Positions 61,419 through 64,000 of a DNA stretch of 64,000 nt are shown piece after piece. The stretch is from Blepharisma stoltei. Taxonomy: Eukaryota > Ciliophora > Heterotrichea > Heterotrichida > Blepharismidae. Position numbers and translations under genes: made by a program. A model generated the notes under the pieces. That model did no database searches. It saw only the letters and a program-made list of their open reading frames with translations, and was not told the DNA's origin. Numbering within the stretch: position 1 is the first letter of the stretch; every line of letters begins with the position of its first letter. The DNA lies in the NCBI GenBank assembly GCA_914767885.1, contig CAJZBQ010000058.1, positions 1,065,501 through 1,129,500 on the forward strand, given 5' to 3'.

Positions 61419-64000
61419 ATGGACGAACGCAAATTTCTCTCTGGAACATTGAGCATTCCTCATCCGAGGTCCTCCTTCAGAAGCATCACAACTGCAGTAA
61501 ATAACCATTTGGAAGAAGAAGCAGCCAAGAAAAGCTTCAACTCTCTGCCCAAGCTCCCAGATGGGCAACGGCTTGGTATATATAGCCTTTTTGCTGTATA
61601 TGCCAATTCGAGCGACATCAATGTGAATATTCCTATAACATTAATCCGAGTGGACAACGCTGGATCTCTTTACCTGCTGAAAACAGACGAAAATGGGACA
61701 ATTGTCTCGAGAGCATGCTCTGATAATGACTTCTTTTACCCTAATGGGAACATGAAAAAAGCGAAAAGTGAGATCTATTTTTATAAAACTTTATACCGAG
61801 AAAGCCATGTCCTGAACTCGAGAGAAAGTGCAGAGCTCTTTTGGAAGCAGTCCAAAGACTGGCCAGCAATGATACAGTGCTGCGTTCAATGCAAATCCAA
61901 ACCGACTTCAGTTACAAGAGCTGTCTGGAGGGCAGGCGTGAAAACCAGGTATTGTACAATAATAAACCGTCAGCAAGTCAGCGACTCCAAAGCCAAAAAG
62001 TCGTCTCCCAACCTGTACCAAAAGAAAAAGAGTTTGTCTATTTTAGGTGATTTTAAGTACACTAATATGATTCTCAAAACCTCAAGATCAGTTAATAATC
62101 CATTCAAAGTCAACTTAACAGGACGAGCAAGTGTTAATGAAAAACCCAAATTCGAAAGAACGATGACAATGAAAAACAAGGACAACCGAAATGCTGATAA
62201 GGATTCCCCCCCTCATTTGTCCAATTTTCTAGTCTTTTTATCATTTGTCTATTTTTTCTAGTTTTTTTTATAGGAAAAAAAAAATTTTTTTAGGACCTCA
62301 TTTGTCCAATTTTCTAGTCAAAATTTTGATAGAAAAAAAAAAATTTCAGGACCTCAATTGTCTCATTTTCTAGTTTTTTTACAGTACAACACTAAAATTT
62401 AGGACACTCGAAAAATCCAAAAATGACTAGAAAATGGGACAAATCATTTTTGACTAGATTTTTGGGACAAATGAGGTCCTGAAAATTTTTTTTTCTTACT
62501 CCCCCCCCTTTAAATTGAAACAAAAAATTTTGTTTCAATTTAAAGGGGGGTTAAGAAAATTTTTTTATATAAAAAATTTATATATAAAAAGTTTTTCAGA
62601 GATAAAATTTTATAGAAAATAAATTATATAAATTTAAAGAGACAATAAATTGAGTAAATTATATTTATAACAATTGGACAAAAATAGAGTTTAATTTCTA
62701 AATCTTATATGTTTGAAGCATATTATATAGGGGTATTAACGTATTTACATATAAAATAATGATTTTTACCTATAAAATTTTTCTATTATAATAAAATTTT
62801 TTGTTTCAATTTAAAGGGGGGGTAATTTCCCAAAAAAGTAGGAATTTTTACCTATATTTTGTTTCAATTTAAAGGGGGGGGGAGTTAGAAAAAAAAAACT
62901 AGAAAATTGGACAAATGAGGGGGGGGATCCTTACAAAGGAGCATCATCATGGGCTCATTGTCAATACACGAGCTGCAGAAAGTATTCTTGTTGTGGATGA
63001 CCCAATCAAGGCTGGTGGCCTAGATCCCATTGTGGCGGAGATTATTGATTTTTTGAATATCAATATTTATAAAAACCAAGAATTAAAAGGAATTGTGCTT
63101 GACTTCGTCCATGATAAGGATAATAGATGGGTCCTTTTGGACTGCAAAGAGATTTCTACTCACAACCGTTCTCCGTCAATCACCAGCACTAAAAAATTCC
63201 AGTCAATAAGCCAGACTAGTAGGTCTCGTCTTGGCTCAGAACCTGAAACCGTTTCTACAAGCAGCCGAAAAAGTTCAGAAAGTTCGCCATTAAAGTATAG
63301 GTCTTCACAACTAACTATAAATGCATCAGAAGAAAAGCAAGCTTGCCCATTTGTGATTCGGTCTCCTCGTCCTCCTCCAAGCCCTGTCAGCAACTCTGCC
63401 CAAGGACTTGTCGATAGATGGAATCGGGTGAATCAGAAACTTGAGCTTATATTAAACCTGAAGCCTTCAAACGAAATTAAAAATGCAAACATCGAAGAGC
63501 AAAGCATCAAGGCTTATAGCACAAGATATATCCTAAAAAATTCAGTAGCTGAGACTGGAGAGCAGTCAACTGAAAGCGAAAGGTCAGCTCCATCTCCTCC
63601 CCATATGTCTCATCCAACCTCTAATGCTTTGTGGACAGACGAGAACAATGATCATATTAACAGATGCTTTACAGACGCCATCGGCAGAATTGAAGAAATG
63701 AACATGAACACAGAACTTTTAAAAGTGAAGAGCCAAAATCTAGTCTTAAAGTACGGAGGCGATACCTTTTGGAATAGCTTTATTCAAAGCTTATATAAAA
63801 AAGTGATGTTTGAGTCCACACTCAAGAGATATTTCACAAGGTCAAACATAGACATGATCATGAATGGGATGAATAAAGTTTTTAACGGATGCGCAACTTT
63901 GCAGTTTAGGAGGAAAATTAAAGCTGCTCATCAGAATATGGGGATTCCAGAGAGAGACTTTTCTATATATTCAGCACTTTTTGAGGATACTCTGAATGAG
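61419..64000 (+). CDS. Novel protein with C-terminal truncated-globin-like domain, copy B (partial)
   Basis: Runs off the window; 616 codons remain after removing the IES at 62200-62933, and copy A predicts only about 25 more. It starts MDERKFLSGTLSIPHPRSSF. It is collinear with copy A throughout: DGQRLGIYSLFAVYANSSD, RESAELFWKQSKDWPAMIQC, FLNINIYKNQELKGIVLDFV, EEKQACPFVIRSPRPPPSP, and globin-like KYGGDTFWNSFIQSLYKKVM ... KAAHQNMGIPERDFSIYSAL. Tandem duplication is clear. The copies differ most in their Ser/Lys-rich linkers. Confidence 0.9.
62200..62933. mobile_element. Composite IES, 734 bp: MITE-C with MITE-B nested inside
   Basis: TA at 62198-62199 and 62932-62933. The outer inverted ends are TAAGGATTCCCCCCCTCATT and its near-inverse ending GGGGGGGATCCTTA; the terminal word CATTTGTCCAATTTTCTAG recurs several times inside. 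Removal of all 734 bp gives NRNADTKEHHHGLIVNTRAA, in frame and matching copy A (NELIVNTRAPES). Confidence 0.94.
62499..62887. mobile_element. MITE-B, 389 bp, nested in MITE-C
   Basis: TA at 62497-62498 and 62886-62887. The left end is a hairpin of CCCTTTAAATTGAAACAAAA; the right end has two same-oriented copies about 55 bp apart. This is the only intact MITE-B in the window. Confidence 0.94.

Noticed and set aside
1-64000. tRNA, rRNA or other structured RNA genes
   Set aside because: No cloverleaf or rRNA-like stretch was recognised by eye. GC-rich blocks were examined for A/B boxes and none was convincing; a covariance-model scan would be decisive.

Overview
The window reads as germline (micronuclear) DNA of a heterotrich ciliate, most probably Blepharisma. 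Three signs support this. (1) In-frame UGA stands for tryptophan in nearly every gene; for example, the paralogues at 57846 and 61419 have UGA in one copy where the other has UGG. Genes end only in UAA or UAG. (2) The spliceosomal introns are tiny, 15 to 17 nt, GT...AG, in a NOT4-like gene, THOC1, the CDP-diacylglycerol synthase gene and a small unknown gene. (3) Conserved genes are interrupted by about two dozen insertions, mostly bounded by TA or by longer direct repeats. Removing one copy of the repeat plus the insert restores frame and conserved protein sequence, and the restored lengths come out as whole codons. That is how internal eliminated sequences (IESs) behave. Work on Blepharisma germline DNA has described IESs filled with MITEs (established knowledge, from memory).

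Layout. 0-2.5 kb: coiled-coil gene, then a decayed partial copy of it carrying a MITE. 2.5-11.3 kb: nucleolin-like RNA-binding protein, CNNM/ACDP metal transporter, NEK-type kinase, NOT4-like protein without a RING. 12.5-19.5 kb: several unknowns and THOC1 with a 60-bp coding minisatellite. 19.5-25.7 kb: copine, a small coiled-coil gene, and a decayed segmental duplicate of both; between them a MITE and a LINE reverse-transcriptase relic. 25.9-29.3 kb: a small membrane protein gene holding an IES made of a copy of its own downstream sequence, a gene/pseudogene pair, and an IS1595/Merlin-type transposase relic. 29.3-34.2 kb: disordered protein, RCC1-repeat protein, kynurenine-type aminotransferase. 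34.8-41.6 kb: a four-domain voltage-gated Ca channel alpha1 subunit with EEEE filter. 42.0-47.0 kb: a Gln/Asn-rich gene split by a 4.1-kb Merlin-like transposon with 945-bp inverted repeats, itself invaded by a MITE. 47-52 kb: SDR enzyme; pentapeptide plus WD40 protein. 52-57.3 kb: relic-rich intergenic DNA, then CDP-diacylglycerol synthase. 57.8-64 kb: two tandem paralogues ending in a truncated-globin-like domain, the second cut by the window edge.

Four insert classes recur. MITE-A (terminal CCCCTCCGTGAGCGAAC, about 345-400 bp), MITE-B (CCCCTTTAAATTGAAAC) and MITE-C (CCCCTCATTTGTCCAATT) have C-run termini; A and B share a four-copy end architecture. Short AT-rich IESs run 46-190 bp. The fourth class is GC-richer SINE/LINE-like inserts of about 340-545 bp with 7-15 bp target duplications. 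Genes are otherwise closely packed on both strands with no operon logic. All joins were inferred by eye from frame and family conservation, and no search was run.
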